This document shows, piece after piece, positions 9,423-16,396 of a stretch of DNA of 64,000 nt. Origin of the DNA: Mycobacterium gordonae (lineage in GTDB: Bacteria; Actinomycetota; Actinomycetes; Mycobacteriales; Mycobacteriaceae); the NCBI RefSeq assembly GCF_017086405.1, contig NZ_CP070973.1, positions 2,666,001 to 2,730,000 on the forward strand, written 5' to 3'. The position numbers and the translations under genes were made by a program. The notes beneath the pieces were generated by a model that saw only the letters and a list, made by a program, of their open reading frames with translations, did no database searches and had not been told where the DNA came from. Each line of letters opens with the position of its first letter. Positions within the stretch are counted from its first letter, which is position 1.

Positions 9423-10115
9423 TCAGACCTTCTCGACCTTGACTGCGTGTGCCATTTCGTGTGGCAAGGTGACGTTCTCGTGACCGGGGATCAGGATGGT
9501 GACCCCGCCACTCTGACCGTTCTCGACGGTGACGCGCGCGTTGGGCACCACGCCCGCGTCCTTGAGCCGGGCGATCAGGTCGATGTCGCCCTGCACGTGC
9601 TCGGTGAGCTGGCGGACCACGACAGCGACCGTCGATCCGGGCGGCAGCTCCGTCAACCGGACCAGGTTGACCTCGTCGGCGCCCGAGTCAGGTCCGACGC
9701 CGAGGTCCAGCAGACCGGGAATCGGGTTTCCAAACGGCGACGTTGTCGGGTTGTTGAGCACCTTGACCAGTCGGCGCTCGACGTCCTCGCTCATCACGTG
9801 CTCCCACCGGCATGCCTCGGCGTGCACTTCCTCCCAAGGCAACCCGATGACGTCGACCAGCAGACGCTCGGCGAGGCGGTGCTTGCGCATCACAGAAATG
9901 GCCAGCGCCCGACCCTTGTCGGTGAGTTCGAGGTGCCGGTCGCCCGCGACGCGGAGCAAGCCGTCGCGTTCCATACGGGAGACGGTCTGGCTGACAGTCG
10001 GTCCACTCTGCTCGAGCCGTTCGGCAATACGGGCACGCAGCGGCGTCACGCCCTCTTCTTCGAGGTCGTAGATCGTCCGCAGGTACATCTCGGTGGTATC
10101 GACCAGGTCGTTCAT
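9423..10115 (-). CDS. ideR: IdeR, iron-dependent regulator (DtxR family)
   Basis: IdeR represses siderophore synthesis and activates iron storage when loaded with Fe(II). The 230-residue protein has the DNA-binding helix-turn-helix at about 25-50 (RIAERLEQSGPTVSQTVSRM), metal ligands Met10, His79, Glu83, His98, Cys102, Glu105 and His106 at the canonical numbering, and a C-terminal SH3-like domain. Length matches the M. tuberculosis protein. It is followed by sigB in the reverse order expected for this locus (ideR lies downstream of sigB, same strand, 146 bases apart). Confidence 0.97.
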   Translation of the reverse strand: MNDLVDTTEMYLRTIYDLEEEGVTPLRARIAERLEQSGPTVSQTVSRMERDGLLRVAGDRHLELTDKGRALAISVMRKHRLAERLLVDVIGLPWEEVHAEACRWEHVMSEDVERRLVKVLNNPTTSPFGNPIPGLLDLGVGPDSGADEVNLVRLTELPPGSTVAVVVRQLTEHVQGDIDLIARLKDAGVVPNARVTVENGQSGGVTILIPGHENVTLPHEMAHAVKVEKV

Positions 10116-10261
10116 TCAGCATCCTCCGTTGCCGCCGAGTCTACTTCGCCAGCCGCGCGAGTGGTTCGTCCAAAACGCCCCACCGCAGCAGTATGCCCGC
10201 CGCGCATCCGCGGCGGGCACACCGTGTCCTCCAAGCTTGCCAAAATGGCTTGGGTCACACC

Positions 10262-11233
10262 TCAGCTGGCGTAAGACCGCAGCCGGTCAGCCCGCTCGCC
10301 GTGGCGCAACTTGCACATCACGTCGCGCTCGATCTGGCGAACCCGCTCACGCGACAGGCCGAACAGCTTGCCGATCTGGTCCAGCGTGCGCGGCTGCCCG
10401 TCGTCCAGACCGAAGCGCAGCCGGATCACCTGATGTTCGCGTTCATCGAGCGTGGCGAGCACGCTGCGGATGTCGGTGTGCAGCAGTTCGGCGATCACCG
10501 CGTTCTCCGCCGACATGGCCTCGGCGTCTTCGATGAAGTCGCCCAAGGGCGCTTCTTCCTCGGAGCCGACCGGCATGTCCAGGCTCACCGGGTCACGGCT
10601 GTGCTCGAGCAGGTCGTTGATTTTCTCGATCGGGATGCCGGACTCGGCGGCCAGTTCCTCGTCGGTGGCTTCCCGGCCCAGGTTCTGATGCATCTCGCGC
10701 TTGATCCGCGCCAGCTTGTTGACCTGCTCGACGAGATGGACGGGAAGCCGGATGGTGCGGCTCTGGTCGGCCATGCCCCGGGTGATCGCTTGCCGGATCC
10801 ACCAGGTGGCGTAGGTGGAGAACTTGAATCCCTTTGCGTAATCGAACTTTTCCATCGCCCGAATGAGACCGAGGTTGCCCTCCTGGATCAGATCCAGCAA
10901 CGGCATCCCTCGACCCGTGTAGCGCTTGGCCAGCGACACGACCAGCCGCAGGTTGGCTTCCAGCAGGTGACGACGCGCAGCCTGCCCATCGCGAACCACT
11001 GCGGCGAGATCACGTTTCCGGTTCTCGCCGAGACGCTTCCGGGTTTCGAGCAGATGCTCGGCGTACAGCCCGGCCTCAATGCGCTTGGCCAACTCGACCT
11101 CGTCGGCGGCGTTGAGCAACGCCGTCTTGCCGATGCCGTTCAGGTACACGCGCACCAAGTCTGCAGCTGGGCTTTGAGCATCCAGATCGCCGTCGAACCG
11201 GCTTGTGGTGGCCCGTGTAGTGAGTTCGGCCAT
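10262..11233 (-). CDS. sigB: SigB, group 2 (stress) RNA polymerase sigma factor
   Basis: The 323-residue protein carries sigma-70 regions 1.2 ([16 protein letters not shown]), 2.1-2.4 ([17 protein letters not shown] ... [13 protein letters not shown]), 3 and 4.2 ([15 protein letters not shown]). It lacks the long acidic N-terminal region of SigA. I chose the ATG at 11233 ([12 protein letters not shown]), which matches the M. tuberculosis protein end to end; an upstream GTG/ATG would add ten residues. A SigE/SigH-type promoter is found 35-63 bases upstream. Confidence 0.96.
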   Translation of the reverse strand: MAELTTRATTSRFDGDLDAQSPAADLVRVYLNGIGKTALLNAADEVELAKRIEAGLYAEHLLETRKRLGENRKRDLAAVVRDGQAARRHLLEANLRLVVSLAKRYTGRGMPLLDLIQEGNLGLIRAMEKFDYAKGFKFSTYATWWIRQAITRGMADQSRTIRLPVHLVEQVNKLARIKREMHQNLGREATDEELAAESGIPIEKINDLLEHSRDPVSLDMPVGSEEEAPLGDFIEDAEAMSAENAVIAELLHTDIRSVLATLDEREHQVIRLRFGLDDGQPRTLDQIGKLFGLSRERVRQIERDVMCKLRHGERADRLRSYAS

Positions 11234-11267
11234 TACGCCCTCCCGATTGGCTTGTCTTGTCATGTGG

Positions 11268-11296
11268 TTAACGAGAAGCCCGCCGGTTGAGTTCCC
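11268..11296 (-). promoter_or_regulatory. ECF-type (SigE/SigH-like) promoter of sigB
   Basis: On the minus strand GGGAAC (11291-11296) and CGTTAA (11268-11273) are separated so that GGAAC and CGTT stand 17 bases apart, the mycobacterial SigE/SigH promoter pattern. It lies 35-63 bases before the sigB start. Transcription of sigB from such a promoter is established in M. tuberculosis; here it is read from the sequence. Confidence 0.75.
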
Positions 11297-11380
11297 ACCC
11301 CTTCGTCATCTCACACCCCGTGACGTGCACAAATACGGCGATGACCTGAGAATGTCCTGAGAAGTGGCGCCAAGGGACGG

Positions 11381-11788
11381 TTAGTCGGAACCGTCCGGGT
11401 CGATTGTCTGCGCGTCGGGCCGCGGGGCGACGTGCGGTCGCGGCTCCAGGGCCGGGCGTTCGGCAGTGGGAAACAACGGGGTGCGTTGCCGGGCGTGGTC
11501 GAAGCGTCGTGGCTCGTCGGCGCTGCGCGGTGGTCGGTCGTTGGCGATCAGCACGGCTATCCACGGCAACGGTATGGAGGCCGCCACGATCAGCAGCGAC
11601 ACCAGGCCGTTGTGCCAGGCGCCGTAGGCGAGAGCGGCCAGCAGCAGTGCCGGTATCCGAAAAGCCATGATGGACAAGTACTTGCGTACCCGGGCGCGGT
11701 GCTGCACCTCGTAGGACGGTGCGGCGGCAGTGATCAGTACCGGCCGGCCCTCGTGGTCGAAGCCGTCGAACTGCGGGCCCCGCTTCAT
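11381..11788 (-). CDS. DUF3099 membrane protein (Rv2709-like)
   Basis: A 135-residue protein with two hydrophobic segments (IMAFRIPALLLAALAYGAW and LVSLLIVAASIPLPWIAVLI) and a Pro/Arg-rich cytoplasmic tail. The N-terminal VLITAAAPSYEVQHRARVRKY is the DUF3099 signature of actinobacteria. Function is unknown. It is upstream of sigB on the same strand; 147 bases separate its stop from the sigB start, and the sigB promoter falls in that gap. Confidence 0.82.
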   Translation of the reverse strand: MKRGPQFDGFDHEGRPVLITAAAPSYEVQHRARVRKYLSIMAFRIPALLLAALAYGAWHNGLVSLLIVAASIPLPWIAVLIANDRPPRSADEPRRFDHARQRTPLFPTAERPALEPRPHVAPRPDAQTIDPDGSD

Positions 11789-11864
11789 ACCTCCACTGTT
11801 GCATACCTAACCGTTTCCCGTTTCCCCGGTGTCTGGCGGCAGGTCAGGAGGCAGAATATGACGG

Positions 11865-12104
11865 ATGGACACCCAGACGATCGAGCGCACCGACACCCGC
11901 GAACGCACCGACGACGGGACCGGTAGCGACACGCCGAAGTACTTCCACTACGTCAAGAAGGACAAGATCGCCGAAAGCGCGGTCATGGGTAATCACGTTG
12001 TCGCGTTGTGCGGTGAAGTATTTCCCGTCACCCGGGCCGCCAAGCCCGGCTCGCCCGTGTGTCCGGACTGCAAGCAGATCTACGAACGACTTAAGAAAGG
12101 CTGA
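11865..12104 (+). CDS. DUF3039 small protein (Rv2708c-like)
   Basis: A 79-residue soluble protein with KYFHYVKKDKIAESAVMGNH followed by VVALCGEVFPVTR and SPVCPDCKQIYERLK, the DUF3039 signature. Three cysteines (one in ALCGE, two as CPDC) could bind a metal. Widely conserved in actinobacteria near sigB, function unknown. It is divergent from the DUF3099 gene (76 bases) and stops one base before the stop of the convergent YihY gene. Confidence 0.85.
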   Translation: MDTQTIERTDTRERTDDGTGSDTPKYFHYVKKDKIAESAVMGNHVVALCGEVFPVTRAAKPGSPVCPDCKQIYERLKKG

Positions 12105-12105
12105 C

Positions 12106-13101
12106 TCAGGCCTTCGGTTCCACCGGGTCAGGCGCCGCCATCGCGGCGGTGTTGGACTGCGGTGGCGCGGGATCGGATGAGCCCGATAGGGCGGCGGTAC
12201 GACGGACCAGCCAGGTGCGTAGCCGGTGTGCATGTGTCGCCGGCGCCGGCCATTCCTCCTGGATGGCGGCATTGAGTTCGGCGCCGATCATGATCGAGAA
12301 GCCGCCGAAGAACGCGAACAACAGGAAAGCGATCGGTGTGGCCAGCGCACCGTAGGTGTAGCCGGTGCTGCCGATCCACCGAAGATAGAAGCGCAAGCCG
12401 AGGGTGGCGACCAGAAACACCACCGAGGCCAGCACGGTGCCCGGTATCAACCGGTGCGTCGGCAGCGGGACCGGCAGTGCGACCCGGTAAAGCACGGTCA
12501 CCCCTGCCATCAGACCGAGGATCAACGCCGGGTAGTAGCCGTAGTGCAGCAGATTCTGCAGACCCGGCGGGATGTGCTCGCTCACCTTGCGCGGACCTAC
12601 CACCGCGACCGGCGCGGTGATCACCACGAACGCCAGCATCAGGATGTACAGGAACAGGGCGAAGAAGCGCTGGCGCACCGGGTGACGCAAGGGCGTCTGG
12701 TCGTGGGCCTCGACCACGGCGTCGACGAACGACGAAATGGCCGACGAGCCTGCCCACAGCGAGATCAGGAAGCCCAACGACGCCACCTCACCGCCCGCCG
12801 TGGTGGTGATGTCGCGGATGGAGGGCTCGATGATCTCGTTGACCACGTTGGGAGAGAAGAAGTTTCGCGCGGTCGACAAGGTGCTCTTGATGATGGACGA
12901 CAGCGTGTCGGCGCCGAACAGCGGCGCCACCCAGGCCAACGAGCCCAAGATGCCCAGCAGCAGCGGCGGCGTCGAGAGACAGGTCCAAAAACCGGCTTCC
13001 GCCGATTCGGAGAAAATAGAATCGTCCCAGGCCTTGGACAGCGTCCTACGGCTGATTTGCCATACGCGGTGGCGGGACGGTTTTGGGACCTGGTCGCTCA
13101 T
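12106..13101 (-). CDS. YihY/BrkB-family inner-membrane protein (Rv2707-like)
   Basis: A 331-residue protein with about six hydrophobic segments; the family signature is visible in AGSSAISSFVDAVVEAHD, PGTVLASVVFLVATLGLRFY and YGALATPIAFLLFAFFGGFS. YihY proteins were once called ribonuclease BN or BrkB, but their transport or scaffold role is unresolved. The C-terminal tail is Pro/Ala-rich and cytoplasmic. No close operon partner: 65 bases separate it from the upstream DUF7455 gene on the same strand. Confidence 0.88.
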   Translation of the reverse strand: MSDQVPKPSRHRVWQISRRTLSKAWDDSIFSESAEAGFWTCLSTPPLLLGILGSLAWVAPLFGADTLSSIIKSTLSTARNFFSPNVVNEIIEPSIRDITTTAGGEVASLGFLISLWAGSSAISSFVDAVVEAHDQTPLRHPVRQRFFALFLYILMLAFVVITAPVAVVGPRKVSEHIPPGLQNLLHYGYYPALILGLMAGVTVLYRVALPVPLPTHRLIPGTVLASVVFLVATLGLRFYLRWIGSTGYTYGALATPIAFLLFAFFGGFSIMIGAELNAAIQEEWPAPATHAHRLRTWLVRRTAALSGSSDPAPPQSNTAAMAAPDPVEPKA

Positions 13102-13166
13102 ACCCGTCCAGCATTGCCCATCAGACCTCGCACGCGCGACATTGGGCCGGGCGAGTTCTGCAGCAA

Positions 13167-13352
13167 TTACTGGCCGCTGACCTCCAGCACCGCCGCCAGC
13201 TCGGCTAGCTTGGCTTCGTGCTTGTTGGCGTGGTGCTGGCAGAAGAGGAGCTCAGCGCCCGAAGGCAGCTTGGCGCGGACCCGGGCGGCAGCGCCGCAGC
13301 GATCGCAGCGGTCTGCTCGAGTGAGCTCGGGACTGGTCAGAGTTGCGTTCAT
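13167..13352 (-). CDS. DUF7455-like small zinc-ribbon protein
   Basis: A 61-residue protein with CDRCGAAARVRAKLPSGAEL followed by FCQHHANKHEAKLAELAAV. The CxxC plus CxHH arrangement would bind one zinc. Such proteins are common in actinobacteria beside sigma-factor genes; function is unknown. The start ATG at 13352 is preceded on the minus strand by GAACGGAGGAGCC, a good ribosome site. It shares no overlap with neighbours. Confidence 0.82.
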   Translation of the reverse strand: MNATLTSPELTRADRCDRCGAAARVRAKLPSGAELLFCQHHANKHEAKLAELAAVLEVSGQ

Positions 13353-13478
13353 GGCTCCTCCGTTCTGGCGGTAATTTCACTCTGTCAGACGTTCGGAGTT
13401 TTCGCCTTGTTCCCCGACCGTTATGAGGTGTGTCGTTTCTCACGAATATTTGCCCACAAATGGGGGTCCATAATCACC

Positions 13479-13859
13479 GTGTCGAAAATTGGTCCGATAC
13501 TGGTTCGTTTGTGCTCTGAGCAGGAATGGGAGGCAGCTCGGGAACGGGGCTGGTTTCCTCCCGAGTCTGCCGGACCGGACGTCGAGGCGTTCGTCCATTT
13601 GTCGACGGTCGAGCAGGTTCATCTGCCGGCCAACCGGCTCTACCACGGCCGCCGCGACATGATCCTGTTGCACATCGACCCGTCGGCGCTCGACGCGCCC
13701 GTCCGGTGGGAGCCGGGAGTGCCGACCGACCCGCAGTCCATGCTCTTCCCGCACTTGTACGGACGGCTGCCGGTGGACGCGGTCATCAGGTCGGCGGCGT
13801 ACCTGCCGGGCGCCGACGGGAGCTTTCCGGCTCTGACCGGGATTCAGGACCCGAGGTAG
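13479..13859 (+). CDS. DUF952 family protein (Rv2705c-like)
   Basis: From the GTG at 13479 the product is 126 residues: VSKIGPILVRLCSEQEWEAA, then FVHLSTVEQVHLPANRLYHG, LLHIDPSALDAPVRWEPG and FPHLYGRLPVDAVI. These are the conserved blocks of DUF952, a small fold that is related to ADP-ribosyl-transfer-like proteins in structure databases but has no established reaction. Reading further upstream is possible but would enter the DUF7455 gene. Its last 16 bases overlap the end of the convergent ridA gene. Confidence 0.85.
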   Translation: MSKIGPILVRLCSEQEWEAARERGWFPPESAGPDVEAFVHLSTVEQVHLPANRLYHGRRDMILLHIDPSALDAPVRWEPGVPTDPQSMLFPHLYGRLPVDAVIRSAAYLPGADGSFPALTGIQDPR

Positions 13860-14215
13860 GCGTCCGCTTCGATCTCCACCAACAGTTCGGGTGCGATCAG
13901 GGCCGACACCTCGACCATGGTGGTGGCCGGACGGATCTCTCCGAAGACCTCGGCATGCACGTCACCGACTTCGCGCCAACGGGAGATGTCGGTCACGTAG
14001 ATGCGGGTGCGAATGACGTCGGCCAGCGTCGCACCGGCCTGCTCCAGGGCAGTCTCGATGCGACTCAACGCATCTCGGGTCTGCGCGGCAAGGTCGGGAC
14101 CGCGGCCGGTGGTGCCGGCGACCGCGACCATCGGCCCGACGCGCACCGCTCGGGAGTAACCGACGACCGACTCGAAGGGGGAGTCTGACGGGACGTTCTG
14201 GCGGCTCGCTGGCAT
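13844..14215 (-). CDS. RidA/YjgF-family protein (Rv2704-like)
   Basis: RidA proteins deaminate reactive enamine/imine intermediates. The 123-residue product has VVGYSRAVRVGPMVAVAGTT, the conserved arginine in RTRIYVTDISRW and the closing EIEADAYLGS, with normal family length. It starts at ATG 14215 (MPASRQNVP); the frame is open further upstream but without homology. In M. tuberculosis the homologue is directly next to sigA; here a lipoprotein gene and the 10-kb element intervene. Confidence 0.9.
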   Translation of the reverse strand: MPASRQNVPSDSPFESVVGYSRAVRVGPMVAVAGTTGRGPDLAAQTRDALSRIETALEQAGATLADVIRTRIYVTDISRWREVGDVHAEVFGEIRPATTMVEVSALIAPELLVEIEADAYLGS

Positions 14216-14299
14216 GAGCGACACCGTACGACGGTGGCTGGTCGCTTCACCCGCTTTACCTGCTTTACCCACGCGGCACCTGCTGGTAGCTGTGCTTGG

Positions 14300-14755
14300 G
14301 TGCGCAGCAAGGCCGGTGTGGCGTGTCTCGTGGTTGCCGTAGCGACCTCGGGTTGCTTCGGCGCGCGGCATGATTCGGCGCCCTCGCTCAACGATGAAGT
14401 CCGGCTCGGCGAGTTGGCGTTGACCGTGACGACGATCAGCCTCGGGGTACCGACGACCGGCCACCGAACCGCTCAGGGCGTTTTCGCCGTCGTCAACCTG
14501 AAAGTCCAGAACCTGGGGGATCGGCCGCGATCTGTCTTCTGCCAGGACCAGACGCTCAGAGATCGCGCAGGCAAGAGATATGCGAACGTCGTGAACCTCG
14601 ACTCGCCCGGGGACCTCGTCCGGGTGGGTCCGGGTACGACAGTTCTAGTGAAGTGTGCGTTCGACGTGCCCAGCGGCACGCTGCCCGCCGCAATCGAACT
14701 GCGCGACTCGCCGTACTCCCGGGGAGTGACGGTGACGCTGCTGGGCGGAGGCTGA
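14300..14755 (+). CDS. DUF4352-type predicted lipoprotein
   Basis: From GTG 14300 the 151-residue product opens with KAGVACLVVAVATSGC, a signal peptide with a weak lipobox (TSGC), then a beta-rich domain: VRLGELALTVTTISLGVP, GVFAVVNLKVQNLGDRPRSV and VLVKCAFDVPSGTLPAAIEL. This is the pattern of DUF4352/immunoglobulin-like extracellular domains. An upstream GTG at 14234 would add 22 residues. Its stop lies two bases from the left 21-bp att copy, so before insertion it was tail-to-tail with sigA. I do not recall it at this spot in M. tuberculosis. Confidence 0.75.
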   Translation: MRSKAGVACLVVAVATSGCFGARHDSAPSLNDEVRLGELALTVTTISLGVPTTGHRTAQGVFAVVNLKVQNLGDRPRSVFCQDQTLRDRAGKRYANVVNLDSPGDLVRVGPGTTVLVKCAFDVPSGTLPAAIELRDSPYSRGVTVTLLGGG

Positions 14756-14757
14756 CA

Positions 14758-14778
14758 CCTAGTCCAGGTAGTCGCGCA
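14758..14778. repeat. Left attachment-site copy (att core, orphan sigA tail)
   Basis: The 21 bases are identical to 24756-24776. On the minus strand they would encode the last residues RDYLD and the stop of SigA, but no sigA reading frame continues here; the sequence to the right (CTAGGGGCC...) is unrelated. This is the expected chromosomal remnant after site-specific integration into sigA. Confidence 0.9.
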
Positions 14779-14891
14779 CTAGGGGCCGGTTAGCGCTGTA
14801 CGTGAGCTGCGAAAACGCAGGTCATCACATAGCGGCAATCGCGCCACTACCTTGGATTGGCCGGTGCTCTCGATCGAGAGGTAGCCCAACC

Positions 14892-15200
14892 ATGACCATC
14901 ACGCCCGAATACATCGACAGCGCCTATGCCTACGTTCCGATCCCGGCCGGCGCGGTCGCCGACGAGTGGGCAGAAAACGGTCAGCGAGCAGGTTACTCGC
15001 GGTCACTGACATGGCGCACCTATGAAGGCCCTGCCGGTGTGTGCGTCCTGATCGACGGCCGCCAACAGACCGACGGCACCTTCACCCGCCACATCAGCCT
15101 GTGGGGCGTGGCAGACGGCGCTCCCCTGACCGGTGAGCAGGCCCTTGAGACCGCCAAGCTTCTCGTCCGGGCCGCCGACGAGCTGGGTCGGCTACAGTGA
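14892..15200 (+). CDS. Unknown small element protein (102 aa)
   Basis: I do not recognise this protein. From ATG 14892 it reads MTITPEYIDSAYAYVPIPAG, is acidic with mixed alpha/beta character, and has no signal peptide, membrane segment or cysteine pair. It contains YEGPAGVCVLIDGRQQTDG and ends in an amphipathic helix (EQALETAKLLVRAADEL). It is the first gene of the left module, 114 bases inside the left att copy, and overlaps the next gene by 4 bases, so the four left-module genes up to the recombinase look translationally coupled. A recombination-directionality or accessory role is possible but unsupported. Confidence 0.6.
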   Translation: MTITPEYIDSAYAYVPIPAGAVADEWAENGQRAGYSRSLTWRTYEGPAGVCVLIDGRQQTDGTFTRHISLWGVADGAPLTGEQALETAKLLVRAADELGRLQ

Positions 15201-15394
15201 GCGCCCTGCCCGATCTCAGCTACCTGCGCCAGGAGCTGATACGTCGCGTCGAACAACACCCCGCCCGCACGTGGTCAGCCGATCTTCTTGCCGCCTTGAT
15301 CGCCGTCTTCGATCTTGAGTTCGGGGTACCTGCGCAGGTTGATCCTGTTCGGAAACTTCACCTCGTGCACGACAACAAAGGCGCTCAACGATGA
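15197..15394 (+). CDS. Unknown small element protein (65 aa)
   Basis: A 65-residue product starting at GTG 15197, four bases before the previous stop (GTGA overlap). It reads as a single helix-rich domain, LPDLSYLRQELIRRVEQHPA then TWSADLLAALIAVFDLEFGV, with a basic tail. Its own stop overlaps the start of the recombinase N-terminal fragment by 4 bases. The size, charge and position directly before an integrase gene would suit an excisionase-like or accessory protein, but I see no recognisable DNA-binding motif. Confidence 0.55.
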   Translation: MSALPDLSYLRQELIRRVEQHPARTWSADLLAALIAVFDLEFGVPAQVDPVRKLHLVHDNKGAQR

Positions 15395-15771
15395 GCACTT
15401 CGCTGCGGCTGGTCCGCGGCGATGACGGCGACGGCAGCCTGCCACCGCTGGAAGGTTGGGAGCTGTATATGCGTGGCGCCGGCCGCTCCGAACACACCGT
15501 GCGCGACGGGGTGGCCATTATGCGGCGGCTCGAAGGGCACGCCGGCAAGGACTGCACCGAGATGCAGGCAGTCGACGTGTCGCGGTTCCTCGCGAACCCG
15601 GCGCTGCGGCGAGGGTCGCAGGCCGCCTACTTCGGCGCCATCCACAGCTTCTATCGGTGGTCGGGCCAGCAGGGCGGGCACCACGCTACCGAGACCCTCC
15701 CCCGGCCGAAGTCACCGAAGGGGTCACCGCGCCCAGTGTCCGACCCGGATAACGTGACCTGCTGGAAATGA
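15391..15771 (+). CDS. Tyrosine recombinase, N-terminal (core-binding) fragment
   Basis: The 126-residue frame holds the SAM-like core-binding domain of a phage-type integrase: ELYMRGAGRSEHTVRDGVAI, VSRFLANPALRRGSQAAYF and IHSFYRWSGQQG. It ends in PRPVSDPDNVTCWK at a stop, while the continuation expected for an integrase (LLEMRMHHRTRVKILLAALAG) resumes in another frame from about 15759. A single missing base near 15757-15759 explains this. Alternatively the ATGA overlap at 15768-15771 could couple two polypeptides. See the next entry. Confidence 0.75.
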   Translation: MSTSLRLVRGDDGDGSLPPLEGWELYMRGAGRSEHTVRDGVAIMRRLEGHAGKDCTEMQAVDVSRFLANPALRRGSQAAYFGAIHSFYRWSGQQGGHHATETLPRPKSPKGSPRPVSDPDNVTCWK

Positions 15772-16247
15772 GGATGCATCACCGGACCCGGGTAAAGATT
15801 CTGTTGGCGGCGCTGGCCGGGTTGCGGGTGCATGAGATCGCCAAGGTCCGGGGCGAGGACGTCGATATCGATGGTCGCGTGCTGCGGGTGACGGGTAAGG
15901 GCGGGCGGACCGACAACATCCCCCTGCACAACCTGCTGGTGGCCGCGGCGATGACGATGCCGAAACGTGGGTGGTGGTTTCCCGCCAACGGGCGCCGGCC
16001 CGGTGAGCACCTGCGCGACAAGAGCGTGTCCGACATCATCGGCGACGCGATGCGCCGCGCCGACGTGCCCGGCACGCCGCACTCGCTACGGCACTGGTAC
16101 GGAACGAATCTTGTCGCGGCCGGCGCAGACCTGCGCACCGCCCAAACCCTGCTGCGCCACGCCCACCTGCAAACGACAGCAATCTACGTCCAGGTCGCCG
16201 ACGGGAAGAGGACCGAGGCGATCGACCGGCTCAAGCTCCCCGACTAA
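15768..16247 (+). CDS. Tyrosine recombinase, C-terminal catalytic fragment
   Basis: The 159-residue frame has all six catalytic positions of tyrosine recombinases: Arg20 (AGLRVHEI), Lys44 (TGKGG), His105 and Arg108 (HSLRHW), His131 (LLRHAHLQTT) and the nucleophile Tyr140 (AIYVQVAD). The usual upstream residues are in the preceding frame, so the gene is either frameshifted or split with ATGA coupling. With the two parts joined the enzyme would be about 285 residues, a normal length. It lies about 600 bases from the left att copy and is unlike the intact integrase at the other end. Confidence 0.8.
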   Translation: MRMHHRTRVKILLAALAGLRVHEIAKVRGEDVDIDGRVLRVTGKGGRTDNIPLHNLLVAAAMTMPKRGWWFPANGRRPGEHLRDKSVSDIIGDAMRRADVPGTPHSLRHWYGTNLVAAGADLRTAQTLLRHAHLQTTAIYVQVADGKRTEAIDRLKLPD

Positions 16248-16396
16248 CGCGCGAGTGGGTGGCTTCATGTCCGGTCCGGCAGGTCAGCGGTCCGGCCGTT
16301 GGGGGTCACGGCGACGTTGACGCGAACGGCCCCTACGGGGACGAGGTTGCCACGAGCAACGTAACTCCCGCCAGGCGGAGCGCTAAGGTTTGGGAC

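Noticed and set aside
10193..11290. Long plus-strand frame opposite sigB and ideR (365 codons)
   Set aside because: Shadow of sigB on the other strand; no family features and wrong composition for a protein.
12226..13374. 382-codon plus-strand frame opposite the YihY gene
   Set aside because: Shadow frame; the minus strand holds a clear membrane protein.
14758..14778. Chance similarity to sigB or another sigma-factor gene as explanation of the left repeat
   Set aside because: The sigB 3-prime end (LRSYAS) differs; only sigA matches all 21 bases including the stop.
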